In this document: piece by piece, positions 28,156 through 41,537 of the stretch
How positions within the stretch are numbered: position 1 is the first letter of the stretch
How the letters are laid out: every line of letters starts with the position of its first letter
Source of the DNA: Acinetobacter wuhouensis
GTDB lineage: Bacteria > Pseudomonadota > Gammaproteobacteria > Pseudomonadales > Moraxellaceae
Length of the DNA stretch: 64,000 bases
Assembly: GCF_001696605.3 (NCBI RefSeq)
Contig: NZ_CP031716.1
Location: 744,001-808,000 of the forward strand
Direction of reading: 5' to 3'
Notes under the pieces: model-generated
What the model saw: the letters and a program-made list of their open reading frames with translations, nothing else
The model's database searches: none
Told to the model about the DNA's origin: nothing
Program-made: the position numbers and the translations under genes

Positions 28156-28536
28156 ATGACAAAATTATTAAAACCTTTATTTATTGCAACGCTAGCTGTT
28201 CCTGCTTTAGCATTTGCTGATACGGCTCCACAAACAACCACTGTAGAAAAAGTTCAAGCGGCGACTGGTGCGGTTTCTGCACAAGCTGAAGTTAAAAATG
28301 ATACAACAACAGTGATCAGCCCACGCACAGGCATTCGTTATACTTTAGGTAATACAGGAGGTCGTCCGATTATCCTGAAAACTGCAGCGATTGCAGCAGT
28401 TACACCTGCGACGATTAATCGTGTAGTTGCGACAAATCCAGCATTGTCAGCATCAAGTCAAGAAAAAGTAAAACAAGCTTTGATTGGTGTGGATGCAACA
28501 ACAGCGGCAGCAGTTGCACCAGCTACAGCTCAGTAA
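28156..28536 (+). CDS. Small secreted Ala/Thr-rich protein, function unknown
   Basis: A 126-residue protein with a signal peptide (MTKLLKPLFIATLAVPALAFAD) and a low-complexity mature part rich in Ala, Thr and Val (repeated TTAAAV/ATPATI-type runs), with no cysteine. It is probably periplasmic. No family is recognised. An ATG three codons upstream is also possible. A clear terminator follows, so it is expressed as a single gene. Confidence 0.65.
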   Translation: MTKLLKPLFIATLAVPALAFADTAPQTTTVEKVQAATGAVSAQAEVKNDTTTVISPRTGIRYTLGNTGGRPIILKTAAIAAVTPATINRVVATNPALSASSQEKVKQALIGVDATTAAAVAPATAQ

Positions 28537-28582
28537 TGATTTCAATGCTGTGTCATTGAGAATAATTTTATGCTAAAAGCAT

Positions 28583-28612
28583 GAAAAGCCAGTATATTTA
28601 CTGGCTTTTTTA
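28583..28612 (+). terminator. Rho-independent terminator after the small secreted protein
   Basis: AAAGCCAGT ... ACTGGCTTTTTT hairpin with a T tail. Confidence 0.88.
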
Positions 28613-28735
28613 ATTTTATATTTAAATCAATAAGAATTTCTTATCGTATAAATAAATAAGCATTTTAATAAGCTCGATTTTTATCGAGAATTCTAATAAG
28701 CTGTGTTTTCAAATTAATTCTGTGGACATTTAAAA

Positions 28736-29956
28736 ATGGCTGTTGGTGACGTGTCTATGCCGCAAATGCATGCGGTAAAAGGTGTAAAAATTGGCTCTGC
28801 TGAGGCGTATGTACGTTACCCGAATCGACGAGATTTAGTGATTTTTGAATTTGCTCAAGGCACCAATGTTGCGGGTGTTTTTACCCAAAACGCATTTTGT
28901 GCCGCACCTGTGCATGTTTCTAAAAAGCATTTGCAAATGGGCAATCCACGCTATTTAGTCATTAACACAGGCAATGCCAATGCAGGTACAGGCAAGCTAG
29001 GCATGGAAAATGCTGAAGCGACTTGTTCTAAACTTGCTGAATTGGCAGGTGTACAAGCTTTTGAAGTTTTACCATTTTCAACAGGTGTGATTGGTGAGCA
29101 ACTGCCAATCGAGCGTTTAACGCAAGGTTTACAACCTGCTTTAAGCACCTTAAATGAAAGTGCGTGGGCGGATGCTGCAACGGGCATTATGACCACTGAT
29201 ACCACCCCTAAAGGCGCTTCTGAGCAGTTTGAGCTAGATGGTGTGACTTATACCATGACGGGTATTTCCAAAGGCGCAGGTATGATCCGCCCGAATATGG
29301 CGACGATGTTGGGCTTTGTGGCAACGGATGCACCGATTTCACGTGAATTAACACAGTTAATGTTAAAAACAGCGGTAGAGCAGTCATTTAACCGTATTAC
29401 CATTGATGGTGATACATCAACCAATGATTCATGTATTTTTGCCGCAACAGGGCTTGCAGGTGGTACAGAAATCCAATCTGTAGATGATGCTCGCTATGAC
29501 GATGTCTTAGAAGTATTGGTACGTGTAATGAAGCGCTTGGCACAACTCATTGTTCGTGATGGTGAGGGTGCAACTAAATTTATGACTGTTGCTGTCGAAG
29601 GTGGTAATAATACCCAAGAGTGTTGTGATATCGCTTATAGTATTGCGCATTCGCCATTGGTTAAGACTGCATTTTTTGCATCTGATCCAAACTGGGGACG
29701 TATTCTTGCTGCGATTGGTTATGCGGGTGTCAAAGATTTAGATGTAGAGAAAATCCAAGTTTGGTTGGATGATGTGCAAATCTGTAAAGATGGTGGCGCT
29801 GCTGCGGACTATACCGAAGAAGCGGGTGCTAAAGTGATGGCGCAGACAGAAATTACTATTCGTGTGGATTTAGGGCGTGGACAGGCTAAAGACACGGTTT
29901 ATACCTGCGACCTGTCATATGACTATGTCAAAATCAATGCAGACTATCGTTCTTAA
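28736..29956 (+). CDS. argJ: Bifunctional ornithine acetyltransferase / N-acetylglutamate synthase ArgJ
   Basis: A 406-residue enzyme that recycles the acetyl group between N-acetylornithine and glutamate in arginine synthesis. It is made as a precursor that cuts itself before the catalytic Thr of [16 protein letters not shown] (Thr near residue 189), giving alpha and beta chains. [17 protein letters not shown] and [16 protein letters not shown] motifs are present. Whether it also accepts acetyl-CoA cannot be decided by eye. A terminator follows. Confidence 0.95.
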   Translation: MAVGDVSMPQMHAVKGVKIGSAEAYVRYPNRRDLVIFEFAQGTNVAGVFTQNAFCAAPVHVSKKHLQMGNPRYLVINTGNANAGTGKLGMENAEATCSKLAELAGVQAFEVLPFSTGVIGEQLPIERLTQGLQPALSTLNESAWADAATGIMTTDTTPKGASEQFELDGVTYTMTGISKGAGMIRPNMATMLGFVATDAPISRELTQLMLKTAVEQSFNRITIDGDTSTNDSCIFAATGLAGGTEIQSVDDARYDDVLEVLVRVMKRLAQLIVRDGEGATKFMTVAVEGGNNTQECCDIAYSIAHSPLVKTAFFASDPNWGRILAAIGYAGVKDLDVEKIQVWLDDVQICKDGGAAADYTEEAGAKVMAQTEITIRVDLGRGQAKDTVYTCDLSYDYVKINADYRS

Positions 29957-29975
29957 TTTTACATTTTAAAAACAG

Positions 29976-29998
29976 AGCCTCATTCGTGAGGCTTTTTT
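29976..29998 (+). terminator. Rho-independent terminator after argJ
   Basis: AGCCTCA/TGAGGCT stem with a short loop and six T residues. Confidence 0.9.
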
Positions 29999-30121
29999 AT
30001 AACGGTGTATTTTCACAAAAACATTTTTCGTGGTGAATTTGTGTGCGATAAAAAGTACAATCAATTCACAAATGTGTAGACGCTAGCAAGACGCCAGCGA
30101 CAAGGAAAGAGAAGACCTCTT

Positions 30122-31189
30122 ATGAATGATGCGAATAATTTAATTGCCAACGAAGCGAAGTCGATTGTGCAAGCGCATTTAGATCGTTTAGGTGAGCCAA
30201 AGGACAATCGTTTAAGTCCTGAGCTGAAACAGCAGAAATTTGAACAAATCAAAGCAGAATTACAAAAGCGTAATGCTGTATTGGTTGCACATTATTATTG
30301 TGATCCTGAAGTGCAAGAGCTTGCTGAGGCGACAGGTGGCTGTGTTTCGGATTCATTAGAAATGGCGCGTTTTGGGCGTGATCATGAGGCGTCGACACTG
30401 GTTGTTGCAGGTGTGAAATTTATGGGAGAAACATCGAAAATTCTTTCTCCTGAAAAAACAGTACTGATGCCAACTTTAGAAGCGACTTGCTCACTTGATC
30501 TTGGTTGCCCTGTAGATGAGTTTACTGCGTTCTGTGATGCACACCCTGATTATACAGTGGTGGTCTATGCCAATACGTCTGCTGCTGTTAAAGCACGAGC
30601 GGATTGGGTAGTCACATCAAGCTGTGCAGTTGAAATTGTTGAGCATCTGGATAGTTTGGGTGAAAAGATTATTTGGGCACCAGATCAACATCTTGGACGT
30701 TATATTCAAAAGAAAACTGGCGCAGATATGCTGCTTTGGGATGGTTCATGTATCGTACATGAAGAGTTCCGTGCTCGTGGCATTGAAAATATGCGTGCGT
30801 TATATCCAAATGCAGCAGTGTTGGTTCATCCAGAGTCGCCAGAGTCTGTGATTGATATTGCAGATGCAGTAGGGAGTACTTCACAGCTGATTAAAGCTGC
30901 ACAAACACTTCCTCACGATACCTTAATCGTCGCGACAGACCGTGGCATTTTCTACAAGATGCAACAAGCTGTGCCGAATAAAACCTTAATTGAGGCGCCA
31001 ACAGCTGGGGAAGGTGCAACATGCCGTTCTTGCGCACACTGCCCATGGATGGCGATGAATGAGCTAGATGGAATTTTGGACGTTTTGCAAAAGGGTGATC
31101 AAGAAATATTCGTAGATCCTGCATTGGCACTACGTGCTAAATTGCCTTTAGACCGCATGTTGAACTTCAGTGCACAATTAAAACGATAA
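30122..31189 (+). CDS. nadA: Quinolinate synthase NadA
   Basis: A 355-residue [4Fe-4S] enzyme that condenses iminoaspartate with dihydroxyacetone phosphate to quinolinate, an early step in NAD synthesis. Family motifs are seen: [66 protein letters not shown], and the C-terminal cysteine cluster [10 protein letters not shown] that supplies a cluster ligand. It appears alone, with nadB and nadC elsewhere. Confidence 0.96.
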   Translation: MNDANNLIANEAKSIVQAHLDRLGEPKDNRLSPELKQQKFEQIKAELQKRNAVLVAHYYCDPEVQELAEATGGCVSDSLEMARFGRDHEASTLVVAGVKFMGETSKILSPEKTVLMPTLEATCSLDLGCPVDEFTAFCDAHPDYTVVVYANTSAAVKARADWVVTSSCAVEIVEHLDSLGEKIIWAPDQHLGRYIQKKTGADMLLWDGSCIVHEEFRARGIENMRALYPNAAVLVHPESPESVIDIADAVGSTSQLIKAAQTLPHDTLIVATDRGIFYKMQQAVPNKTLIEAPTAGEGATCRSCAHCPWMAMNELDGILDVLQKGDQEIFVDPALALRAKLPLDRMLNFSAQLKR

Positions 31190-31266
31190 AATTGTATAAA
31201 AAACATCTGAAATGCTTGATAAATATACATTTGACGTGTTTTTTTAACTTTTTTTCAATATAGGTG

Positions 31267-31295
31267 TTGACGTCTAAGGGCGTCACGCCTAGAAT
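31267..31295 (+). promoter_or_regulatory. Strong promoter of the tRNA cluster
   Basis: TTGACG at 31267-31272 and TAGAAT at 31290-31295, spacer 17 bp. The -10 is followed by GCACACCG, almost the same as the start region after the rRNA promoter (TAGAAT then GCACATCC). The shared GC-rich discriminator fits stringent control. Confidence 0.85.
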
Positions 31296-31340
31296 GCACA
31301 CCGTACCGAACGACAAGTTTGATACAAAAGCTGAGATGAA

Positions 31341-31417
31341 CGGAGCATAGCACAGCCTGGTAGTGCACCTGGTTTGGGACCAGGGGGTCGTAGGTTCGAA
31401 TCCTACTGCTCCGACCA
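31341..31417 (+). tRNA. tRNA-Pro (anticodon TGG)
   Basis: A 77-nt cloverleaf with an encoded CCA end. The anticodon loop TTTGGGA gives anticodon TGG. The acceptor CGGAGC pairs with GCTCCG. It is identical to the copy at 31675. Confidence 0.97.
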
Positions 31418-31461
31418 ATTCTTCAAGGCAAGGTAATTTATGATATTTATATCATTGTTCT

Positions 31462-31538
31462 GCGCCTGTAGCTCAGTTGGATAGAGCATCCGCCTTCTAA
31501 GCGGATGGTCACAGGTTCGAATCCTGTCAGGCGCACCA
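31462..31538 (+). tRNA. tRNA-Arg (anticodon TCT)
   Basis: A 77-nt cloverleaf, acceptor GCGCCTG/CAGGCGC, anticodon loop CTTCTAA (TCT), encoded CCA. Confidence 0.97.
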
Positions 31539-31576
31539 AAGCTTGATATTATAGATCCTGAAAACTTAATGTGACG

Positions 31577-31652
31577 GTGGATGTAGCTCAGTTGGTAGAG
31601 CCCCGGATTGTGATTCCGGTTGTCGTGGGTTCGAGCCCCATCATTCACCCCA
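31577..31652 (+). tRNA. tRNA-His (anticodon GTG)
   Basis: 76 nt including the extra 5' G that pairs with the C before CCA, a hallmark of tRNA-His. The anticodon is GTG in loop TTGTGAT. CCA is encoded. Confidence 0.96.
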
Positions 31653-31674
31653 ATTAATTAAGTTGTTTGTGAGA

Positions 31675-31751
31675 CGGAGCATAGCACAGCCTGGTAGTGC
31701 ACCTGGTTTGGGACCAGGGGGTCGTAGGTTCGAATCCTACTGCTCCGACCA
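31675..31751 (+). tRNA. tRNA-Pro (anticodon TGG), second identical copy
   Basis: Base for base the same 77 nt as the copy at 31341. The two copies flank tRNA-Arg and tRNA-His. Confidence 0.97.
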
Positions 31752-31791
31752 TTTAAGCTAACCCATGATGAAAAGCTTAAATAATAAATTA

Positions 31792-31813
31792 TCCGCTTAA
31801 ATGCGGTTTTTTT
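31792..31813 (+). terminator. Rho-independent terminator of the tRNA cluster
   Basis: CCGC ... GCGG stem with a 6-base loop and seven T residues, 40 bases after the last tRNA. Confidence 0.85.
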
Positions 31814-31863
31814 ATGTCTGAAATTTGCGACTATAAAACTATAATTCAAAAAACTTTAGAATA

Positions 31864-31885
31864 TAAAAAACCTCCGAAGAGGTCT
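31864..31885 (-). terminator. Rho-independent terminator of the yfiRNB operon
   Basis: On the reverse strand, GACCTC ... GAGGTTTTTT hairpin with a TTCG loop. Confidence 0.88.
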
Positions 31886-31908
31886 TTTCAATGGAAATGA
31901 TTTATTGG

Positions 31909-32388
31909 TTAAGGAACAATGATCACAGCTACACGTCTATTTTCTGCTTTATGTTCTTCTGTATCATTCGGTTTGATGGGTTGTTCAGCACCTTTACCTA
32001 CGACTTGAATATTTTGTGGCTTAAATTTTTGCTCAATAAAAATATTAGAAACATTTTGTGCACGAACTTCAGACAATTTTAAATTATATTCAGCAGCACC
32101 GACATTATCGGTATGACCAACCACTTTAAGCTTATTGAGATTGTACTTGTTCAATTGATTGGCTAAGCGAATGATTTCAGTTTGATGTTCAGGTTTAATA
32201 TTGGATTCATTAAAACCAAATAATAAACGCTCAGGTAATCCTAGACTCCAACCTTCTTCAGTCAGTACAAAGCCTTCTTTTTTCACAGCTTTGGCTTGTT
32301 TATAACTCAGTCCACCCAAATTCATACATCCAGTAAGTGCTAGGCAGAGTATTGCGAGTATAGAAAGTTGCATATTTTTAAACGTCAT
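31909..32388 (-). CDS. yfiB: OmpA-domain lipoprotein, YfiB-like
   Basis: A 159-residue outer-membrane lipoprotein with a lipobox (LALTGC) and a C-terminal OmpA peptidoglycan-binding domain (VVGHTDNVGAAEYNLKLSEVRAQNVSNIF ... NRRVAVIIVP). It is the third gene of a YfiR-YfiN-YfiB set. In Pseudomonas, YfiB captures periplasmic YfiR and so releases the cyclase YfiN. The symbol is assigned from family plus operon order. The start ATG at 32388 directly follows yfiN by 35 bp. Confidence 0.85.
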   Translation of the reverse strand: MTFKNMQLSILAILCLALTGCMNLGGLSYKQAKAVKKEGFVLTEEGWSLGLPERLLFGFNESNIKPEHQTEIIRLANQLNKYNLNKLKVVGHTDNVGAAEYNLKLSEVRAQNVSNIFIEQKFKPQNIQVVGKGAEQPIKPNDTEEHKAENRRVAVIIVP

Positions 32389-32423
32389 AAGAACCCCGAA
32401 TATTGAAAATAGTAAATAAAAAA

Positions 32424-33641
32424 TTAAGAATGATAAATAAACCAGTGATGCTGCAAAGATTTTGCTTTATACATCGCTTGATCTGCTTGAGAAATTAGAT
32501 CCTCAGGACTCGAAGCTTGAGTTGAGATTGCAATGCCTAAGCTGAAACTAAAGGCAATTGGTTGACCCTTGTAGATTAAAGGTTCTTCACAACATTTGAT
32601 TAGGTTTTCTGCAATCGAAATGAGGTGCTCAACTTTAGAAATTGAGCGCAAAATAATGGCGAATTCATCGCCTGCAAGTCGTGCAACAAAATCATTTTGA
32701 CGAATATGGCGCTTAAGACGATTAGACATTTCCTTTAACACTTCGTCACCGACTAAATGTCCATATTGGTCATTAATTGCTTTGAAGTTGTTATTGTCAA
32801 TAAAAACGAGCGCGAGATTCTGACGCTGATTTGGATCTTCAAATAAATTACATAATACTTGATAAAAATAACTGCGATTGGGTAGTTGGGTTAAATGGTC
32901 ATGCTGTACTTGATGGGAGAGCGCATTATTCTCATTTTGTAAGTGTGTATGCCACGTTTGGATTTCATCTAATAGTTGATTGAATGTTCCATTGAGTTCT
33001 TGGAATTCTTTAATATCACTTTGAGGGAAGCGTAAATTATAGGCTTTTTGCTGTTTTAAAAGCTGTGCAATCTGAATTAAGGGTGAAAAAGATTCCATAA
33101 TATGGCGATAGGTCAAATTGACCGACCACCAAACTGCAAAAATCATAAACAACATCCCAAATGCTAAGCCAATAAAAATTTTGATAATAAACATCAAAAT
33201 CTCATTAGAGCTTCCATAAAGAATAACTTGACCAACCAATTGTCCTTGGTGTTGGACTTTTAACTTGATCGGTTCTTTTAAGAAAAATTGATCGAAAATC
33301 TTTTGAATATAAGAATAATGCTCGGCATTTTTTAAACTTTCAGCAACTTTATTGCCTTTCATGTCATACACTTCAATCAAGCGAACTGAATGTTGAAAGG
33401 TGTATTCATTAATAATTTGTGAAATTGTGATTTTATCTGAAAAGACCAGTGCGGGTTGCACACGTTCGGAAACAGTACGGCTGATCAATAGTAGATTCTG
33501 CTTTGCATAAGATTCAACGGTAAATACTGAAATAGTGACAAACGTTGAAGTGCATATAAATAAGGTAATCGCAAAGATCGTAAATTGGGACTTGCGAAAT
33601 AAAGTTTGTAATGAGGTTGATTTAAATAAATTCAGAATCAT
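32424..33641 (-). CDS. yfiN: Membrane diguanylate cyclase, YfiN/DgcN-like
   Basis: A 405-residue inner-membrane enzyme that makes cyclic di-GMP from two GTP. It has a transmembrane helix near residues 20-42, a periplasmic sensor domain (about 45-145), a second helix (IFIGLAFGMLFMIFAVWW), a HAMP segment, and a GGDEF domain. The active-site loop reads RLAGDEF, that is AGDEF in place of GGDEF. RQND five residues earlier is an RxxD product-inhibition (I) site. DHLTQLPNR starts the cyclase domain. The ATG at 33641 has AGGA upstream, and the longer start overlaps yfiR. Activity is expected to be held off by YfiR. Confidence 0.85.
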   Translation of the reverse strand: MILNLFKSTSLQTLFRKSQFTIFAITLFICTSTFVTISVFTVESYAKQNLLLISRTVSERVQPALVFSDKITISQIINEYTFQHSVRLIEVYDMKGNKVAESLKNAEHYSYIQKIFDQFFLKEPIKLKVQHQGQLVGQVILYGSSNEILMFIIKIFIGLAFGMLFMIFAVWWSVNLTYRHIMESFSPLIQIAQLLKQQKAYNLRFPQSDIKEFQELNGTFNQLLDEIQTWHTHLQNENNALSHQVQHDHLTQLPNRSYFYQVLCNLFEDPNQRQNLALVFIDNNNFKAINDQYGHLVGDEVLKEMSNRLKRHIRQNDFVARLAGDEFAIILRSISKVEHLISIAENLIKCCEEPLIYKGQPIAFSFSLGIAISTQASSPEDLISQADQAMYKAKSLQHHWFIYHS

Positions 33642-33645
33642 GTTG

Positions 33646-34149
33646 TTATCCTGAATTCTTTGCGAGCAATAAAACTCGTGGATCAATATGTACTTTAGAT
33701 TGAGCTAAGCTATCTAAATTCACTTTAAAAATAGTATTTCCTGACTTATTGGTAGAAAGGCAGAAAACACTCCCTATTTCACATTCGAGATTACTAGAGC
33801 TGAATGATAAAATTAACGGGTTGTGGGACTTATTTATTAGTAATTGTTCAGTTTGTGCAGAGGTGTTAGAAAAAAATACAGCATCACAATGTTGATTCTT
33901 CAATTCGGAAGAATGTATTGCACTGACATTAAACAGGGATTTATTGGGTTTTATGTAGCTGGAAAATTGGTTGGCATAAGTAGGGTTGTCAACAACACAC
34001 AATTCAGGGTTTGGATTCTTTAATTTTGCATAACTTAAAATAGAAAGCGTCATTGTAAAAATATTATGTGACGAATCAGCCAAGGAGTAGTTGCTACAAA
34101 AGAGCAAAACCCCTAAACAGAAAGCTTTTCTATTTATTAAGTGGACCAT
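33646..34149 (-). CDS. yfiR: YfiR-like periplasmic inhibitor of the cyclase
   Basis: A 167-residue protein with a signal peptide (about residues 1-24, ending SLAD) and the YfiR/DUF4154 pattern: LSILSYAKL, LCVVDNP, HCDAVFFSN, NPLILSFS, VFCLSTNKSGNTIFKVNLDSLAQSKVHIDPRVLLLAK. YfiR represses YfiN from the periplasm and responds to redox through disulfides. This protein keeps four mature cysteines (LCVV, HCDA, ECEIGSVFC). It is first in the operon, four bases upstream of yfiN. Identity is by family resemblance and context. Confidence 0.82.
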   Translation of the reverse strand: MVHLINRKAFCLGVLLFCSNYSLADSSHNIFTMTLSILSYAKLKNPNPELCVVDNPTYANQFSSYIKPNKSLFNVSAIHSSELKNQHCDAVFFSNTSAQTEQLLINKSHNPLILSFSSSNLECEIGSVFCLSTNKSGNTIFKVNLDSLAQSKVHIDPRVLLLAKNSG

Positions 34150-34310
34150 ATTCGAATTAATTTATTGGACATTAACTTACATTGAGTAGTTTAAAGAAAA
34201 AATACAAATATAAATAGCTTAAAATTTGAATAATTATGCTCTAAATCACGTTAAATTGGTTAAATAAAACACAGTTAATGAATTAAATTAAAAATAAATT
34301 CCAAAAGGGG

Positions 34311-34338
34311 TTGCACCCCATCAGAAATGCTGTAGAAT
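34311..34338 (+). promoter_or_regulatory. rRNA operon promoter P1
   Basis: TTGCAC at 34311-34316 and TAGAAT at 34333-34338 with a 16-bp spacer, preceded by an A/T-rich region and followed by GCACATCC. The same -10 plus discriminator is used by the nearby tRNA cluster. Confidence 0.85.
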
Positions 34339-34530
34339 GCACATCCATCGGCGGTGATGAAGATTAAAACTTCTGATAAAACAGTGACTTAGTTAAGATT
34401 GATTGGGTTGGGTTTTAGAGAGAAAGTTTAAAATAATTTGAATTACTGGTTGACTTTGAAGAGATTCGGAGTAATATAGCCGACCTAGCTTGATGCTGAC
34501 GAAGCATTGAGAAGATCATTAAGAGAATAT

Positions 34531-34570
34531 GAAGAACAACTTGTGTGGATTTTTACTGATTGATTGATCG
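34531..34570 (+). other. 5' half of the 16S rRNA processing stem
   Basis: This segment is nearly the reverse complement of 36221-36259 just after the 16S gene (shared core GAAGAACAACTTGT ... GTGGATT). The two would pair to form the RNase III stem that frees pre-16S rRNA. Confidence 0.8.
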
Positions 34571-34675
34571 AAATATTATCATTGATTGATTGGTTTAAAT
34601 TACTCGAAGTTTATTTGAGAGAATTTGTCAGAAAATTGATGAGCCAGAATTGTGACCTTAAGTCACTAATGATTT

Positions 34676-36214
<1,539 letters not shown>

Positions 36215-36220
36215 ACGAAA

Positions 36221-36259
36221 GATTGACGATTGGTAAGAATCCACAACAAGTTGTTCTTC
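36221..36259 (+). other. 3' half of the 16S rRNA processing stem
   Basis: Pairs with 34531-34570 to close the pre-16S loop. It begins 7 bases after the mature 16S end. Confidence 0.78.
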
Positions 36260-36273
36260 ATTGATGTATCTGA

Positions 36274-36350
<77 letters not shown>

Positions 36351-36411
36351 TTCTGACTAACGAAGCATGAAAATGCTGAATACAGAAAATTAGATATATT
36401 GGTCTTAAGCT

Positions 36412-36487
36412 GGGGACTTAGCTTAGTTGGTAGAGCGCCTGCTTTGCACGCAGGAGGTCAGGAGTTCGACTCTCCTAGTCTCCACCA
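36412..36487 (+). tRNA. tRNA-Ala (anticodon TGC)
   Basis: A 76-nt cloverleaf in the 16S-23S spacer, anticodon TGC in TTTGCAC, encoded CCA. The Ile-Ala order is the usual one in gammaproteobacterial rRNA operons. Confidence 0.97.
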
Positions 36488-36917
36488 AATTTTAAGAATA
36501 GAAAAGCAACGCTTTTCCTTAAAATTTAAGCAAAAAGCTATGCTTTGCGCAGGCTTTAATCGAACGAAGTCCTAGATTATAGAAATTAATAAGAAGTCGG
36601 CGTATTATACGCGTCTTGTTAACTTCTGTGATTTATCACAGTTTACTACGCATCGACGAGATGGTAGTTAATCATTAACAGAATATATTTGAGTTGAAAT
36701 AAATTGTTCATACTCATTTCAATTAAACATAAGAATATGACACGCAAGTGACATGTTTGAATGATTAAGAGAAATTGAGTTACTAGCGATTAAACTGAAT
36801 CAAGCGTTTTGGTATATGAATTTAGATTGAAGCTGTACGGTGCTTAGGTGCACAGTACTTCAAACTGTAATGTTGATTGTTCTACTTGTAGGAACAAGCG
36901 ACTGTTTGGGGTTGTAT
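36488..36917 (+). other. Spacer between tRNA-Ala and 23S rRNA
   Basis: 430 nt of transcribed spacer. It contains a small hairpin (GAAAAGC ... GCTTTTC near 36500-36516) and, at 36901-36924, the 5' half of the 23S processing stem (ACTGTTTGGG ... TATAGTCAAG), which pairs with 39801-39829. No gene is seen. Confidence 0.7.
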
Positions 36918-39809
<2,892 letters not shown>

Positions 39810-40004
39810 ACAACACCCAAACAGTTGTGTTGTATGCATCAATCGATTCAAAACCAAACAATCAGCAATGATTGATCTTGATTTAGTTCAAAAGCTAGAT
39901 ACAATTACCAACTCAAATTATTCTGTTAATAACTCATTTGACCAAAGCTAGGCACACACTGTAAATACAGTTAAATAAGACCAAGTGATTAATCATAAAC
40001 AGTT

Positions 40005-40120
40005 TGCTGGCGACAATAGCAAGAGTGAACCACCTGATCCCTTCCCGAACTCAGAAGTGAAACCTCTTAGCGCTGATGGTAGTGTGGGGTTACCCATGTG
40101 AGAGTAAGTCATCGCCAGCT
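40005..40120 (+). rRNA. rrf: 5S ribosomal RNA
   Basis: About 115 nt. Terminal helix GCTGGCGA/TCGCCAGC, with loop sequences CCCGAACTCAGAAGTGAAA and ATGGTAGTGTGGGG matching bacterial 5S. It lies 195 bp after 23S. Confidence 0.95.
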
Positions 40121-40131
40121 TTTAAATTTAA

Positions 40132-40168
40132 ACACCCCAATCTCTAGCGAGATCGGGGTGTTTTTTTA
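40132..40168 (+). terminator. Rho-independent terminator of the rRNA operon
   Basis: ACACCCCGATCTC-type stem (ACACCCC/GGGGTGT) with seven T residues, just after 5S. Confidence 0.92.
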
Positions 40169-40179
40169 TTGCCTGAAAA

Positions 40180-40512
40180 TTAAAAGGATTTAAAATAATT
40201 AAAGATATAGTAAAACTGCCTAATTCCCCATACAAATGTGAAAAATAACTTGAAAAGAGTATCTATTGATTCAACTAACCATTCTCTCCGTTTCTTCCTC
40301 CCCTATTCATGCCCATATTTTTTAATGGGATTTAAATCTGGGCTATAAAGTGCCAAAGTATCTGATGTTTATATTGTGCTAATAAATCTTGGGTATCTTG
40401 TCGTTTATAAAATGTAGCATTATCCATAACAATTACTCAGTGCGCAGACAATTCAGTTATCAAAAAAATTTCTACCCAAAAATTGATAAATTGCACCAAT
40501 TGCATAGGTCTG
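40180..40512 (-). pseudogene. Remnant of an IS630-family transposase
   Basis: The reverse strand in shifting frames encodes pieces of the DDE transposase of IS630/Tc1 elements: TYAIGAI, then VIVMDNATFYKRQDTQDLLAQ, then SPDLNPIKKYGHE in another frame (intact copies read SPDLNPIEKKWA), and LVESIDTLF ... IRQFYYIFNYFKSF to a stop at 40180. At least three frameshifts or stops break it. The 5' part is missing and the remnant stops exactly at the end of the IS3 element. Confidence 0.75.
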
Positions 40513-40552
40513 ATGTGTGCTGAAATAACAGGAGACTTCCACTTGGGAGATT

Positions 40553-41422
40553 TTAGGCAGCCAACTTGTAAAAGTCCTCTGCCATTTGATTTGGTGTCTT
40601 AAAATCCAGTCCTTTCTGAATCCTTTGTTGATTATAAAATAGCTCTATGTATTTTATAATATCTGCTTTAGCATCTTCCCTTGTTTTGTAGTTGCGATGG
40701 TGAACCAACTCATTTTTGAGTATGCCCCAGAAGCTCTCAATAGGTGCATTATCGTAACAGTCTCCTTTTTTGCTCATTGAACCCTGAAATCCATATTTTT
40801 CAATCATATTACGATATTCATGACTGCAATATTGACTACCTCTGTCCGAATGAACAATTAAGCCTTGAGATGGCTTATGATTGCGAATCGCCATACTCAG
40901 TGCATTGCAAACGAGATCTGCTGTCATACGTTCACTTAAGCTATAGCCAACCACTTGTTTGCTACAAAGATCCTTTAAAGCAGCCAAATATAACCATCCT
41001 TCATTTGTCCAAATGTAGGTAATGTCACTTACCCATGCAACATTTGGAGCAGTTACTGCAAAGTTTTGCTCTAACAAATTATTGTAAACTGAACGATTAT
41101 GATCGCTATTTATTGTCCTTTTAAAACGCTTATGACGCTTACAGTACAACTGATTTAGTTTTTTAATACAACGGACTGCATACTCACTGATTTGAATGCC
41201 TTGTGACTGTAGATACTTCGCTAGACGAACATAACCATAGCTTTCATGGGTTTCCTGATATGCTATTTTGACTAGGATTGTCTGCTGGTTTCTTAGAACA
41301 ACTCTTTTACTCATGCCTCGTTTCAACCAGTCATAAAATCGCGAAACTGACACTTTTAACAGCTTTGCCATCATAGTAATTGGATATGTATCTTTATACT
41401 GTTTCATACAGGCGTACCTCAC
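40553..41422 (-). CDS. IS3-family transposase OrfB (DDE integrase catalytic part)
   Basis: A 289-residue protein with an HTH_21-like N-terminus (YDWLKRGMSKR ... ESYGYVRLAKYL) and an rve/DDE domain. The catalytic Asp is in WVSDITYIW, the second Asp in IVHSDRGSQYCS, and the Glu in DNAPIESFWGILKNEL. It ends LDFKTPNQMAEDFYKLAA. The start is GTG overlapping the orfA stop (GTGA). In an intact element it would be made as an OrfAB fusion by -1 frameshifting. Since orfA here lacks its middle, a working fusion is unlikely, though OrfB itself is intact. Confidence 0.92.
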   Translation of the reverse strand: MRYACMKQYKDTYPITMMAKLLKVSVSRFYDWLKRGMSKRVVLRNQQTILVKIAYQETHESYGYVRLAKYLQSQGIQISEYAVRCIKKLNQLYCKRHKRFKRTINSDHNRSVYNNLLEQNFAVTAPNVAWVSDITYIWTNEGWLYLAALKDLCSKQVVGYSLSERMTADLVCNALSMAIRNHKPSQGLIVHSDRGSQYCSHEYRNMIEKYGFQGSMSKKGDCYDNAPIESFWGILKNELVHHRNYKTREDAKADIIKYIELFYNQQRIQKGLDFKTPNQMAEDFYKLAA

Positions 41423-41537
41423 TGACTTTCCTTGGCAAAGTACGCTGCTGTTTCCGAAACATTGCCTTTATTTTCTTCAATTTGTTTTATTGCTTCAGCT
41501 TTAAATTCTGCTGTATAAATCTTTTGCTTTTTGCTCA
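41418..41537 (-). pseudogene. IS3-family OrfA, internally deleted
   Basis: Only 39 codons: MSKKQKIYTAEFKAEAIKQI ... GNVSETAAYFAKESQ then stop. IS3 OrfA proteins are normally about 90-100 residues with an HTH and a leucine zipper. Here the start (TAEFKAEAIKQ) is fused directly to what looks like the usual end (YFAKES), so about 55-60 codons are missing in frame. The element's total length, 1.09 kb where about 1.25 kb is expected, agrees. Confidence 0.75.

Larger units (their letters stand above)
34150..34675 (+). other. rRNA operon promoter and leader region
   Basis: 526 bp without a gene. From 34150 to about 34310 it is very AT-rich upstream sequence (UP-element-like). The P1 promoter lies at 34311-34338. 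The transcribed leader then runs to the 16S gene and contains the 5' half of the 16S processing stem at 34531-34570. Confidence 0.75.

Noticed and set aside
31167-31849. Reverse-strand frames across the tRNA cluster (with GAPDRIRTCDHPL-like text)
   Set aside because: These are antisense translations of tRNA genes, a known source of false proteins.
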